64,000 bases of DNA from Senimuribacter intestinalis (GTDB taxonomy: Bacteria > Bacillota > Clostridia > Peptostreptococcales > Anaerovoracaceae), in the NCBI GenBank assembly GCA_943192975.1, contig CALPCJ010000005.1, positions 186,001 to 250,000 on the forward strand, given 5' to 3'. A program made the position numbers and the translations under genes. The notes beneath the pieces are model-generated. The model ran no database searches. It had not been told where the DNA came from and worked only from the letters and a program-made list of their open reading frames with translations. This document shows positions 41,740 to 50,132 of this stretch, in pieces (position 1 is the stretch's first letter; every line of letters starts with the position of its first letter).

Positions 41740-43012
41740 CAAGATACCTCTTAACTTTCATTTTGACTCTTTCTCCATCGGCTTCATACCAATGAACTTC
41801 AGCTTTTCGCTTCCTGCCGTTAATTACCACATATCCTTCGCCACGAAACTTTTTCCATTCAGATGCTTTTATCCCATATTCCGCTTCCAGAAATATGGCA
41901 TTACGAATTTCTGTACTCGTACCTTTGCCTGCAAAAGCTTTGATTTTCGTGATTTCAGTACCTTCAGCAAACTTTACATGATTTCCATCAGGTAATTTTA
42001 CTGGATAATTCTTTGATGCAGCCCCAAGACTTTTCTGTATTACTATTTTACTACTTTTATCCGAATCTTCAACTACTTTTAAGTATTTTCTTTTAAAATC
42101 CTCAAAGTTTTTAGTCTTATCCAGATTGTAGTATGCTGCCCGGTCCTGCAATGCTTTCAATTCGTCATTGTCCAGTGCCCATCTTGCCCGCTGCAACAAC
42201 GCACAACGACAATTCACAACTTCTGCAGCGCCGCCTGAAGGGTCTGACGGGTACATCATGCCGTTTGAAAATGGTTCATCCAGTTCCCTGATTTCACCAT
42301 CCAGTATTCTATGGCTGTCTCTAGTTCTGCCATCCAGCGCAGCATCCCACTGTTTAACCACATCAGCCCCCATCCTTTTTGCTGCATGCTGTGCGTCATT
42401 GGCCGCCTGCACCTGTACACCGTGGCCTTCGGTTCTAGCTATCCTCATGGCTTTGTTGAAGCCAACATTTGCTTTGCTGTCTATGTTTCTTGCCATGACA
42501 CTGTATGATAAACCCGTTGCAATTCCTCTGCTTATTTCGCTCTGGATATCCTTTTTCAACTGGTTTACATACTTTCCATACAATTTTTTAGACACCTTTG
42601 CATTGATGGTCACCGCTTTCAGTATCTGTTTCTGGTCAATAGGTGATATAATAGGCACTTTCTGGCTGTGCAGGTCATATATGCTGCCGCAATAGCCTGT
42701 TTCGTAACAGTCTTTCATGTACTGGTCAATGGTTTCATGTTGCTTCTGATTTAATTGTGTTAAAAAACTATCAATCTGTTGTTTTAGCAGAATTTGATAT
42801 TTTCTATGGTAAATTTGCGATTGTAGGATTGACCGCTGTACTTCATCAAGATTATCCCAATCTTCCAGCAGCGCATTAATTTTGCCAGAATATAGTTTAA
42901 TGTTTTTAGTGCAATCTTTAGCCGCCTGTTCATATATTTCCCTAAGCTTTTTTAGCACTTTCTTTTCTGCATCTAATTTTGCCTGCTCCACAGCCTTTTG
43001 TGCTTTATTCAT
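41729..43012 (-). CDS. Minor head protein (SPP1 gp7 / Mu gpF-like)
   Basis: 427 residues. The N-terminal helical half binds the portal. The signature of the family is in the middle: RIARTEGHGVQVQAANDA, QWDAALDGRTRDSHRILDG and VVNCRCALLQ, which includes the HC-type cysteines. A C-terminal extension (about 310-427) has a fold of its own with KAEVHWYEADGERV. It overlaps the portal gene by 8 bp. Confidence 0.88.
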   Translation of the reverse strand: MNKAQKAVEQAKLDAEKKVLKKLREIYEQAAKDCTKNIKLYSGKINALLEDWDNLDEVQRSILQSQIYHRKYQILLKQQIDSFLTQLNQKQHETIDQYMKDCYETGYCGSIYDLHSQKVPIISPIDQKQILKAVTINAKVSKKLYGKYVNQLKKDIQSEISRGIATGLSYSVMARNIDSKANVGFNKAMRIARTEGHGVQVQAANDAQHAAKRMGADVVKQWDAALDGRTRDSHRILDGEIRELDEPFSNGMMYPSDPSGGAAEVVNCRCALLQRARWALDNDELKALQDRAAYYNLDKTKNFEDFKRKYLKVVEDSDKSSKIVIQKSLGAASKNYPVKLPDGNHVKFAEGTEITKIKAFAGKGTSTEIRNAIFLEAEYGIKASEWKKFRGEGYVVINGRKRKAEVHWYEADGERVKMKVKRYLDED

Positions 43013-44456
43013 CTAAGCCACCATTCAAGGTATTCTGTGCATCTATGATACTGTTCATTTCTCCGTCAGGGTCTGGCAGCTTTGATTTGATTTCTTCATA
43101 TTCAATGTCCAGCTGCTCACAAATCAGCTGCATCAGCGTTTCATTGTCCAGCTTATCAGCTAACCCCAGTAGCGTGTTAATTTCTGCCTGCCGTTTCTGC
43201 GCTTCTGTCAGTGTGATTTGAGCATTCTCTTGCGCATTGGACATGATTTCATGATCGAAACGAAAATACACCTGCGACATCTGATAATCAGTACCGTTTC
43301 GCTCGTTAATTTCCGCCAGCACTGGTTTCAGGATTTTACGCAGGAACTGCTTCAGTCTGATTTCAAATTTGCTGCTCTTCAAATCCAGGAGCGAATATGC
43401 TGCCTTGATTGCAATGTTAGTTGTGGCTGCCGTGTCCTTTAAACCAGCAGTATTCAAACCCATACCAAATCTATAAATATTCTTTTCATCAAGATCCAGC
43501 TTTTCTTTTCTAGCCAGATACGGTACTTCAACAGTCTTGATGTCCATGTCACCGTTTTCACCAACACCAATTGCCTTCTTGGTCTTCACGTTCGTGATAA
43601 TCTCATCCAGATTGTCCCCCTTAAAGCCTTTAACCAAGTGAATTGGCGTATCAAAGTCAACAAGGTTATTGGACAGGCTGGATGCCATCAGGTCATAATC
43701 ATCAATCAATTCCTTGACCGAATTCAGACCGCTGGCACGCTTCTTGTTATTGTCAAGCCTAAAGAATGGAATGAAGCCGAACCCATCAAAATACTTATCA
43801 GTGTCCCCCTCTTCTGAAAATATAACATGCGGCTTCGGATTCATTTTTTCTGATTCATCATATTCAAGATGTCCATTATTCATTTGTACGAAGTACCATG
43901 TCTGTTTGTCATCCCAAACCTGAACCCTGCAGATTTCTTTCTTTCCCTTCTCTATGCGATCAACATATCTGTAAATCACATACTCGCATTGATCATCCGT
44001 ATCCTTTGCTCTAACTTCTATCACTCCAATGCAATCAGCGCACTGAAATGCCAACTTGTCATCTTCGTTTTTATAGGCATACATATATTCATAGCCTTTA
44101 GACATACTGCCAGTAATCACTTCAGATAATTCCGCTACGAAATCCTCATTCTCATTGAAATATGCATCCAGTTCTGCCTGCAATTTCGTGTCATCAGACC
44201 GAATAAAACCATCTTTACCAGAAAGAATATACTGCACAGCCTGATCAACTAATTCTGTGAAAAATGGGTGTGAAATCTTGATATTTGATCTATACCTATC
44301 TTCAACCAGCTGTCCATCTCCGTTGTAGTAGTACATTTTATATTTCAAAATATCGTGCTTGCCATCATAGTACCGCTGCCCGACTTTGGCAGATTTTTTC
44401 TTTTCAGAATTCATATCATCCTGAATAAACTGTTTGATTTCATCAATGGTCAGCAA
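43005..44456 (-). CDS. Portal protein (SPP1 gp6-like)
   Basis: 483 residues of the SPP1-type portal family, with KISHPFFTELVDQAVQYILSG near 85, LDNNKKRASGLNSVKELIDDYDLMASSLSNN split across 250-290 and an acidic C-terminus. Twelve copies form the vertex through which DNA is packed. Start is a TTG with GAGGGTGAAAAA upstream. Confidence 0.9.
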   Translation of the reverse strand: MLTIDEIKQFIQDDMNSEKKKSAKVGQRYYDGKHDILKYKMYYYNGDGQLVEDRYRSNIKISHPFFTELVDQAVQYILSGKDGFIRSDDTKLQAELDAYFNENEDFVAELSEVITGSMSKGYEYMYAYKNEDDKLAFQCADCIGVIEVRAKDTDDQCEYVIYRYVDRIEKGKKEICRVQVWDDKQTWYFVQMNNGHLEYDESEKMNPKPHVIFSEEGDTDKYFDGFGFIPFFRLDNNKKRASGLNSVKELIDDYDLMASSLSNNLVDFDTPIHLVKGFKGDNLDEIITNVKTKKAIGVGENGDMDIKTVEVPYLARKEKLDLDEKNIYRFGMGLNTAGLKDTAATTNIAIKAAYSLLDLKSSKFEIRLKQFLRKILKPVLAEINERNGTDYQMSQVYFRFDHEIMSNAQENAQITLTEAQKRQAEINTLLGLADKLDNETLMQLICEQLDIEYEEIKSKLPDPDGEMNSIIDAQNTLNGGLDE

Positions 44457-44474
44457 TTTTTCACCCTCTTTCTT

Positions 44475-45710
44475 TTAAAGCAGCCATCCTGCTGTTTTTC
44501 TCCATCCTTCAATGCCATATCTCAGTGCCGCCATCGCATCGTCCTGAAATGGCACTGGTTCATCAAGGTATTCACCTGTTTTTTCGTCTTTTTTCCATTT
44601 CCACTGCTGCATTTCCGCAATTGTATTAATGCAGTGCGGATGCACATAAATATGTCGCTGTTTCAACCAGTCAATCTGTGCTTTCACGCTACCAGCGGAA
44701 CCGCCTTTATTAACACCTTCTGCCCGATAGAATCCAGCTTTCTGCCACATTTTAATTCTGTCAGGCTCCGCAGAATCACACCACATATCCTTGTTTCTTG
44801 GAAGCGCATGTGCGATCGCTTCCTGAATGATTTCAGAAGTGTCCTTTTCAAACAGGTATATTTCATCCAGTATGTAGATATCATCATCTTTAGTTCCCAG
44901 CAGTAGAATGGCGTTTGCATGGTTAAATCCAAAGTCCTGACCAATTGCCACATCATCATAGTCATTCAGATTTTGGCTGATCTCTTTAATCTCCCAGTTA
45001 TGGAGAATCAGGCCGCCGATTTCTCCCCATTCGCCCAATCCATAAATCAGATAGCCTTCAGGGTCTACTCTCATCCTTCGCTCCATTCTTGCTTTGTAGG
45101 CATCATCAATAAAGCGATTCATCAGGTAGGTTGAATGATGCGTCAAAACATTGTCATCTGGCATATCAAAAAAGACCTTCTTTATCCAGTGATTCTTGTT
45201 CACTGGGTTGAAGGTCATTCTGATCTGGTAGAACTGTCCTACTGGCAATTCTCCTCTCAGACGGTCATCTATGATTTCAAGGTCAGCCTGTGTAAATTCT
45301 GTTGCTTCTTCCAGCCAGACATCCGTAAGCTTGCCCTTTGGGAATGTGATTGATTTCAGCTTCTCACGCTGTCTATCGTCATTCATGCCCCTGAATATGA
45401 TCTGATTTCCATTGGCTTTACAGGTCAGCTGCAACGGACTTCTGTTTATCTTCCAATATCTCTCTGTCTTGTCACCGAACATCCTGTAAAGTGCTCCTGT
45501 CAATTCAGCAAAGGTACTGTCTCTATTGGTGATATCAGATTTCCGCATAGCCACAAGATTTCTTCCCTTGTCATGCATCAGCCGTAATATGTAATTCTGG
45601 GCAGTGTCAACACTTTTTCCTGAGCCAGCAGATCCTTTCATCACGATATATCGAAGCTGCGACTGATTCACCTCTTTGAAGCATGGATTTGCCTGAATCT
45701 TGATGTTCAT
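44475..45710 (-). CDS. terL: Terminase large subunit (PBSX-like)
   Basis: 411-residue packaging ATPase/nuclease. Walker A is KGSAGSGKS (near 28), Walker B is TDVWLEEATEF (near 130), and the RNase H-like nuclease begins with DVAIGQDFGFNHAN (Asp near 258) and continues MWCDSAEPDRI. Short for the family but all motifs are present. Confidence 0.92.
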   Translation of the reverse strand: MNIKIQANPCFKEVNQSQLRYIVMKGSAGSGKSVDTAQNYILRLMHDKGRNLVAMRKSDITNRDSTFAELTGALYRMFGDKTERYWKINRSPLQLTCKANGNQIIFRGMNDDRQREKLKSITFPKGKLTDVWLEEATEFTQADLEIIDDRLRGELPVGQFYQIRMTFNPVNKNHWIKKVFFDMPDDNVLTHHSTYLMNRFIDDAYKARMERRMRVDPEGYLIYGLGEWGEIGGLILHNWEIKEISQNLNDYDDVAIGQDFGFNHANAILLLGTKDDDIYILDEIYLFEKDTSEIIQEAIAHALPRNKDMWCDSAEPDRIKMWQKAGFYRAEGVNKGGSAGSVKAQIDWLKQRHIYVHPHCINTIAEMQQWKWKKDEKTGEYLDEPVPFQDDAMAALRYGIEGWRKTAGWLL

Positions 45711-45913
45711 TCAAATTCCACTCCTTCATCCAGTCTCCTGCAGTTTCTTGGCTTGCATCTATGCGTCACCATCAACCCTGCCGTCAGTACACCTTGATGA
45801 TATTTGCAATATGCTACAGGGTAATATGTCCAATTTCCATCAATGCATCTGTACATCCATTTCATACGCTTTCCCTTTGGGGTAAGCCGTTTTTTCTTTC
45901 GCTTCTTCTTCAT
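45707..45913 (-). CDS. Small basic hypothetical protein
   Basis: 68 residues, strongly basic N-terminus (KKKRKKKR), then four cysteines (YRC, YCKYHQ, HRCKPRNC) that could bind zinc. Lies between the two terminase genes with overlaps on both sides. Function unknown. Confidence 0.65.
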   Translation of the reverse strand: MKKKRKKKRLTPKGKRMKWMYRCIDGNWTYYPVAYCKYHQGVLTAGLMVTHRCKPRNCRRLDEGVEFE

Positions 45914-46266
45914 AATGCATCCGCTTCTTGAAATGCTCTAAATATCTTCGGAGATTGGATGGCCAGCCAATCAATCATTTCCTCATTCATTGCCCAGCCA
46001 CTCATTATTTCATTAGAGTTTGCCCAAATCCCAGATTCATATAAAAATGCATGTATAATTTCATGTCTTAGAATACATCTTGTTCGATGTTTTTTTATTT
46101 GAGCGCTTTCATTCTTCCAGTCATCGTCTGTTTCTAAATCTTCAACAACTATAATTTTTCCAAATGGATTACAATAACCGCTTCTATTCTCTCCCTGTAA
46201 TTCTGCGCAGTTAAAATCATCAAGTCTTATTGTGTATTCAGTTCCCAAAATATCTATTTTATTCAT
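45910..46266 (-). CDS. Putative phage zinc metalloprotease-like protein (HExxH)
   Basis: 118 residues with a clear HEIIHAFLYESG motif (near 69) and a downstream Glu/Asp-rich EEMIDWLAIQ, the arrangement of small phage metallopeptidases related to ImmA/IrrE. Substrate unknown. Placed within the terminase cluster, overlapping terS by 4 bp. Confidence 0.7.
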   Translation of the reverse strand: MNKIDILGTEYTIRLDDFNCAELQGENRSGYCNPFGKIIVVEDLETDDDWKNESAQIKKHRTRCILRHEIIHAFLYESGIWANSNEIMSGWAMNEEMIDWLAIQSPKIFRAFQEADAL

Positions 46267-46709
46267 TTCTCTGCATCCCCGTAATCTATTGTGATGTTCA
46301 GTTCCATGTCAGCGTCAAGTTCCAGTTTGTCTGTGTAAAGTCCATATCGCTTGCCCATCAGTTCGGCTGCTTTCAACCTATCCTTCTCCGATGGTTTTTT
46401 CATCATCGTTCTGGCTTCACTGCATCCATCGCCTATGCCTTCCACCACGATTTCTGTTGACTGACTCTCACCTCGAAGGACGGAAGTTAGATACTTTAAA
46501 ACCTCATCTTGACTGGCAACCAGTTCGGACTCTTTCTCCGCCATACGCTGCTTTATATATGTTTTAATTTCAGGTTTCTTCAGGTTTTCTTCGCCAATAG
46601 AATACGCTGTTCGCTTTGAATACCCTGCTCTTATTGCTGCCTGAGTAGCATTAAGATCAATCAAATATTCATCACCGAATCGCTGCTGCTTCGCTGTTAA
46701 TTTCGCCAT
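46263..46709 (-). CDS. terS: Terminase small subunit
   Basis: 148 residues of the Terminase_2 family, opening AKLTAKQQRFGDEYLIDLNA followed by AIRAGYS, an N-terminal helix-turn-helix for DNA recognition, then oligomerisation helices. First gene of the late operon. A phased TACAA array directly upstream is a candidate binding site for this protein. Confidence 0.9.
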   Translation of the reverse strand: MAKLTAKQQRFGDEYLIDLNATQAAIRAGYSKRTAYSIGEENLKKPEIKTYIKQRMAEKESELVASQDEVLKYLTSVLRGESQSTEIVVEGIGDGCSEARTMMKKPSEKDRLKAAELMGKRYGLYTDKLELDADMELNITIDYGDAEK

Positions 46710-46737
46710 GCTCTGCTCCTTTCTGTGGAATTAAAAC

Positions 46738-46770
46738 ACCCACACTGGTAATTATCGAATCAGTGTGGGT
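46738..46770 (-). terminator. Hairpin in the leader of the late operon
   Basis: ACCCACACTG and CAGTGTGGGT form a perfect 10-bp stem with a 13-nt loop; the minus strand continues GTTTTAATT. It lies 29 bp ahead of terS and may be an attenuator or backup terminator. Confidence 0.6.
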
Positions 46771-46788
46771 ATATGGAGGATAAAACAA

Positions 46789-46842
46789 ATGAGAAAAAAT
46801 ACATCCGTTTTCACAGCTTATATCATAGCATGGATTTCGTAA
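46789..46842 (+). CDS. Possible 17-residue hydrophobic peptide
   Basis: An ATG with GGAGG eight bases upstream encodes MRKNTSVFTAYIIAWIS on the plus strand, opposite to all neighbours. The ribosome site is good but the peptide is very short and no promoter is evident. Could be chance, a leader peptide or a small membrane-active peptide. Confidence 0.25.
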   Translation: MRKNTSVFTAYIIAWIS

Positions 46843-46850
46843 CATTGTGA

Positions 46851-46930
46851 TACAACTTTATACAAACTTATACAAAAATGTCACAGCAGATACAAAGATA
46901 TACAATTGTTTGCAATTTAGTACAAAAGAA
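46851..46930. repeat. Eight 10-bp phased TACAA units upstream of the terminase genes
   Basis: Units start at 46851, 46861, 46871, 46881, 46891, 46901, 46911 and 46921. Six begin TACAA, and the other two TCACA and TGCAA. The 10-bp period keeps all copies on one face of the helix. The array lies between the early-operon terminator and terS, so it is either a packaging site (pac/cosB-like) or the activator site for the late promoter. A possible -10 (TATGATATAA, near 46820-46829) follows on the minus strand without a good -35. Confidence 0.65.
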
Positions 46931-46931
46931 A

Positions 46932-46947
46932 AAGCCCCTCAGGGCTT
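46932..46947 (-). terminator. Terminator of the early operon
   Basis: On the minus strand AAGCCC-tgag-GGGCTT followed by TTTCTTTT, 17 bp beyond the 46964 gene. Confidence 0.75.
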
Positions 46948-46963
46948 AATCTCTACTATTGCA

Positions 46964-47263
46964 CTACCTCAAACCGTCTATTGCTTTATTGCACATCGCT
47001 GCTACCTGTATTGCTTCTTGTGCTACCTCAATTGCATGAACCCTAATCATTGCAATTTCTACCTTCGTATCGCTATCATTTCTGACTTTGTGCCAAAACT
47101 CTTTCAGGTTTTCTTCTAAGTAGATTAATGCCTGCTCTGTTTCTTCTACCTCTTCCAGAATAACAGCGTAAGCTTCATGATTGCTATGAAACATTGGATG
47201 CTGCTTATTTGCTTCTTCCAGTTCCTTTTTTACCAGTCTGTTGATTTCATTTACTCCTGTCAC
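46964..47263 (-). CDS. MazG-like nucleotide pyrophosphohydrolase-like protein
   Basis: 99 residues. The helical sequence has EVEETEQAL and a later EVAQEAIQVAAMCNKAI, the Glu-rich four-helix pattern of all-alpha NTP pyrophosphatases, though the EExxE motifs are partial. Start is GTG with AAGGAG eight bases upstream. It would act on nucleotide pools during phage growth. Confidence 0.55.
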   Translation of the reverse strand: MTGVNEINRLVKKELEEANKQHPMFHSNHEAYAVILEEVEETEQALIYLEENLKEFWHKVRNDSDTKVEIAMIRVHAIEVAQEAIQVAAMCNKAIDGLR

Positions 47264-47268
47264 TTTCC

Positions 47269-47406
47269 TTACTCCTTATCATTTATTTTTATTAATGCAG
47301 GTATTAACAGTGCCCATAGACACCATGCGCTACCAGTTTCCATCATTCCCACAATCGCCGCAGCCGCTGTTGATATCCATGCGGCGGCATATGCTAAATA
47401 GACCAT
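47269..47406 (-). CDS. Small membrane protein (45 residues)
   Basis: ATG 47406 with AAAGGAG upstream encodes MVYLAYAAAWISTAAAAIVG onward, with two short hydrophobic helices separated by MMETGSAW. No family recognised. It is between the C5 methylase and the MazG-like gene. Confidence 0.65.
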   Translation of the reverse strand: MVYLAYAAAWISTAAAAIVGMMETGSAWCLWALLIPALIKINDKE

Positions 47407-47427
47407 GTTAATTTCTCCTTTCCAATC

Positions 47428-48387
47428 TCAAATCATTACTTTAAACATTGACTCAAATATTGGTACAGGAATAGAATTTCCTGCTTGCTTATACAATGTT
47501 CGGTTCATCTTTCCATTGCAAATTCCTATCGCTCTTTCGGCATCATGAAATTCTTTATCGGAATATCCTTGTAATCGCCAGCATTCTTTTTCGGTTAGAT
47601 ATCTGTAATTTCCTGATCCTATATCAACGACCTGTGCGGGCGTCCTATCCTGTCTGGTAGTGATAGTATTGCAATAGTCCTTGATTATCGTTGCTCTTCT
47701 GATACCTGTTTTTCCTATTGCAGCATAAACGCTTGGCTGTGTCACAAGATAACATTCGTCTACGATTTCATGTTCTAAAAAATCATCAATACTTTGCATG
47801 GGCCTTTTTTCCATTAACTCAAAATCAAACGGTGAACCATTTAATACGGATACTGTAAAGACTCGCTGCCTAGCCTGTGGAAGTCCAAAATCTCTAGCAT
47901 CAAGGATTTTATAATTGCTGGTATATCCAAGATAGGAAAGATATTCGATGTATCTGCTGAAATTGTGCTTCATATGCTTTGACAACACATTTTTCACATT
48001 TTCCCATATGACGTATCTTGGTTTCCACTCTCCCATTTGCTCGATTATATGTACCGTTTCCCACATAAGAGATGACCTTGTACCTGTCCCTTCATCAGCG
48101 CCTTTACCTCTGTTTATTCTTCCTTTAGTCGCCGTTGCTTTTCCTTGGTGCCCCGCAATACTAAAGTCCTGACACGGAGAACCATGAATCAAGATATCTG
48201 GCTTTAAATTCCAGCCTGTGACATCCTGTGTTTTATACTGTAAATCTTCGGCAAACATAGCATTATAGGCTCTCACAGCACTTTCATCAATTTCCACATA
48301 GTCAATTGATTTTACGGGTATTCCCATATTTCTAAGCGCTGCTCGTGGTGCCCCAATTCCACCAAACAGTTCTAAAATCTGTATCAC
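47428..48387 (-). CDS. DNA cytosine-5 methyltransferase
   Basis: 319 residues with the ordered C5-MTase motifs: LELFGGIGAPRAAL (I), GSPCQDFSIAGHQGK with catalytic Cys (IV), WENVKNVL (VI), GLPQARQRVFTVSV (VIII) and the C-terminal GNSIPVPIFESMF (X). No restriction enzyme adjoins it, so it likely protects phage DNA from host restriction. Its GTG start overlaps the upstream stop. Confidence 0.93.
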   Translation of the reverse strand: MIQILELFGGIGAPRAALRNMGIPVKSIDYVEIDESAVRAYNAMFAEDLQYKTQDVTGWNLKPDILIHGSPCQDFSIAGHQGKATATKGRINRGKGADEGTGTRSSLMWETVHIIEQMGEWKPRYVIWENVKNVLSKHMKHNFSRYIEYLSYLGYTSNYKILDARDFGLPQARQRVFTVSVLNGSPFDFELMEKRPMQSIDDFLEHEIVDECYLVTQPSVYAAIGKTGIRRATIIKDYCNTITTRQDRTPAQVVDIGSGNYRYLTEKECWRLQGYSDKEFHDAERAIGICNGKMNRTLYKQAGNSIPVPIFESMFKVMI

Positions 48388-48680
48388 TTCTTTTCCTCCT
48401 CCACTGCATCAAGTAATTCCTTCACGTCAATTCCCGTCATTTCTTTGGTTTCTCTTATTAATCCGCCGACTGTATTTGTTATTCCCACTTCGCCCATAAG
48501 GGCAATATATGCTTCCACAAATTCTGCCAGCTGTTCATCTTCCCAGTTGTACACGGTCTTTAGAGTCCTTACCATTACCGCCAGATTTAAGTAATTAGTT
48601 GTTTTTACTATTTCAAAGGGGGTTTTGGTAGGTCTATGTGTTCTTGGTTTCTTCTTTTTCTTCGCTCTCGGTACACTCAT
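48384..48680 (-). CDS. Hypothetical early phage protein
   Basis: 98 residues from the ATG at 48680. A very basic N-terminus (PRAKKKKKPRTHRPTK) precedes a helical body with acidic C-terminus. Small proteins of this type sit next to DUF1492 genes in related phages. Function unknown; DNA or RNA contact is suggested only by charge. Confidence 0.6.
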   Translation of the reverse strand: MSVPRAKKKKKPRTHRPTKTPFEIVKTTNYLNLAVMVRTLKTVYNWEDEQLAEFVEAYIALMGEVGITNTVGGLIRETKEMTGIDVKELLDAVEEEKK

Positions 48681-49104
48681 GTTCAACCTTTTCCCTTTCT
48701 TTTAAGATTTTTTGGAGATTAGCCAAAGCCCTGCCGTGAATTGTTGTCACCCATGAATAGGACTTGCCCATCATGTCAGCGATTTCAGTGAAATCCTTGT
48801 ACTGCACATAGGTTTTGTGAAGGATATCATATTCTGCTGTTTCAAGCTGTTCTATTGTCTCTATAACCTCTTTTCTGATAAGAATCAGAGCTGCTACAGA
48901 TTTATCAATATCCTGCTCAATCGAAACATACCTACATACTGCATCAGCCATTTTCTGCTTATTTCCTGATGACTGCACTCTTTCACCATCGGAATATGTG
49001 CCGATGTTTTGCGCAACGGATTTCCAATGCTCAGCTTCATCTATTTTATTTTTAATCATGCTATCAATCTTGCGGATCTGGCGCAGATATTCTTTTGCAT
49101 TCAT
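48634..49104 (-). CDS. DUF1492 / ArpU-like late transcription regulator
   Basis: About 156 residues from the ATG at 49104 (AAGGAAA upstream), MNAKEYLRQIRKIDSMI onward. The C-terminal segment YKDFTEIADMMGKSYSWVTTIHGRALANL is a sigma-region-4-like helix-turn-helix. Proteins of this family control late genes in Firmicutes phages. The late promoter region about 2 kb downstream is a natural target. Confidence 0.75.
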   Translation of the reverse strand: MNAKEYLRQIRKIDSMIKNKIDEAEHWKSVAQNIGTYSDGERVQSSGNKQKMADAVCRYVSIEQDIDKSVAALILIRKEVIETIEQLETAEYDILHKTYVQYKDFTEIADMMGKSYSWVTTIHGRALANLQKILKEREKVEHECTESEEKEETKNT

Positions 49105-49612
49105 ATTCCAGTTGATTTCCTTTCTGAATCTGCTCAATTCGCTGTTGTAAAAGAGCAGGAATTAGCACATTCTTCTGCTTCATCTCTGACAGTTGCTCAA
49201 ATACCATTCTGAAATTTGCCCTATCTGCCATGATGTTCTCTGATCTGCACAGTTCCATGTAACCAATTCTATTGACCACTTCAGCCGTCATTTCGTCCAT
49301 GCTCGCCAGTGCTGCAGCTGGGTTATAGCTGCCATATTTTCTAATCGCCTTTATGACCTGCTCCCAGCCATCAGACCAAAGCACCGCATCGCCATTGATT
49401 ACAGTTGTGGACATTTCCCTGATATCTGCGATAGTGGGTGCCCATCTGCTGGTAACTACCCACTTATCAAATGCTGCGCTGGCAACCTCATATGGTATGT
49501 CCTTCAAATTCCTGTACCATAATTCCATTGCCTGATTGTTCGGTAATAGCTTCTCATTTGCATAGGCTGTCTTAATGGCAGCTGCAAGCAGACCAAATTC
49601 TTGCCTATTCAT
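49064..49612 (-). CDS. Replicative helicase loader/inhibitor (G39P-like)
   Basis: 182 residues. The N-terminal part (LWYRNLKDIPYEVASAAFDK and APTIADIRE) is the signature of SPP1 G39P-type helicase loaders. It would bring the host DnaB-type helicase to the phage origin made single-stranded by the initiator encoded upstream. Overlaps its neighbours on both sides. Confidence 0.8.
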   Translation of the reverse strand: MNRQEFGLLAAAIKTAYANEKLLPNNQAMELWYRNLKDIPYEVASAAFDKWVVTSRWAPTIADIREMSTTVINGDAVLWSDGWEQVIKAIRKYGSYNPAAALASMDEMTAEVVNRIGYMELCRSENIMADRANFRMVFEQLSEMKQKNVLIPALLQQRIEQIQKGNQLEYECKRISAPDPQD

Positions 49613-50132
49613 GCCCGATCAATCCCTTCAAGAGTCCTTCATACATGCCTTTGTAAACTTCAAGCTGGGCTTTGGTTCGTTCCAGTTCGATATTGTCACA
49701 AGGGATTTCTTTGACTACTTCCACCTCTTTGACGACCTCTTTTTCGATAACCTGCTGGCTAATGCCAAGTGATTCTGCAACTGTCGCCATGATTTCAGCA
49801 TACTCTTCATCCGTAAGTTTCCTGATAAAGTTTGTTAAGAATTTATCATAACTGTATTGCAACTTTGCACTGTTTGCATGCATTCTTCCTTTGCAGTTCA
49901 CATGGATGTCACAATATCCATTATCTTCATCCTGCAGTGTTATAACGGTATTTAAACTTCCATGATCTGATAAAACAATCATTTCGCCTATTGTTCCATT
50001 TGAGAATTCACATTCCCATATTTCTCCTGCTCTGCTCATTCGCTTTTCCTCCATTTCAATGTTTCTCATCGCTTCGTATGCCGTTCTATCCAACAGATGG
50101 GTTGATCCTTTGATAAAATCAACTCTATTCAT
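49605..50132 (-). CDS. Hypothetical early phage protein
   Basis: About 175 residues from the ATG at 50132, which overlaps the upstream stop. Middle part is beta-rich; the C-terminal third is a Val/Glu/Lys repeat (VIEKEVVKEVEVVKEIP) followed by a coiled coil. No known family; found between replication genes. Confidence 0.6.
   Translation of the reverse strand: MNRVDFIKGSTHLLDRTAYEAMRNIEMEEKRMSRAGEIWECEFSNGTIGEMIVLSDHGSLNTVITLQDEDNGYCDIHVNCKGRMHANSAKLQYSYDKFLTNFIRKLTDEEYAEIMATVAESLGISQQVIEKEVVKEVEVVKEIPCDNIELERTKAQLEVYKGMYEGLLKGLIGHE

Noticed and set aside
47428..48387. Restriction-modification system around the C5 methylase
   Set aside because: Neighbours are a small membrane protein, a MazG-like protein and a basic small protein; none resembles a restriction enzyme.
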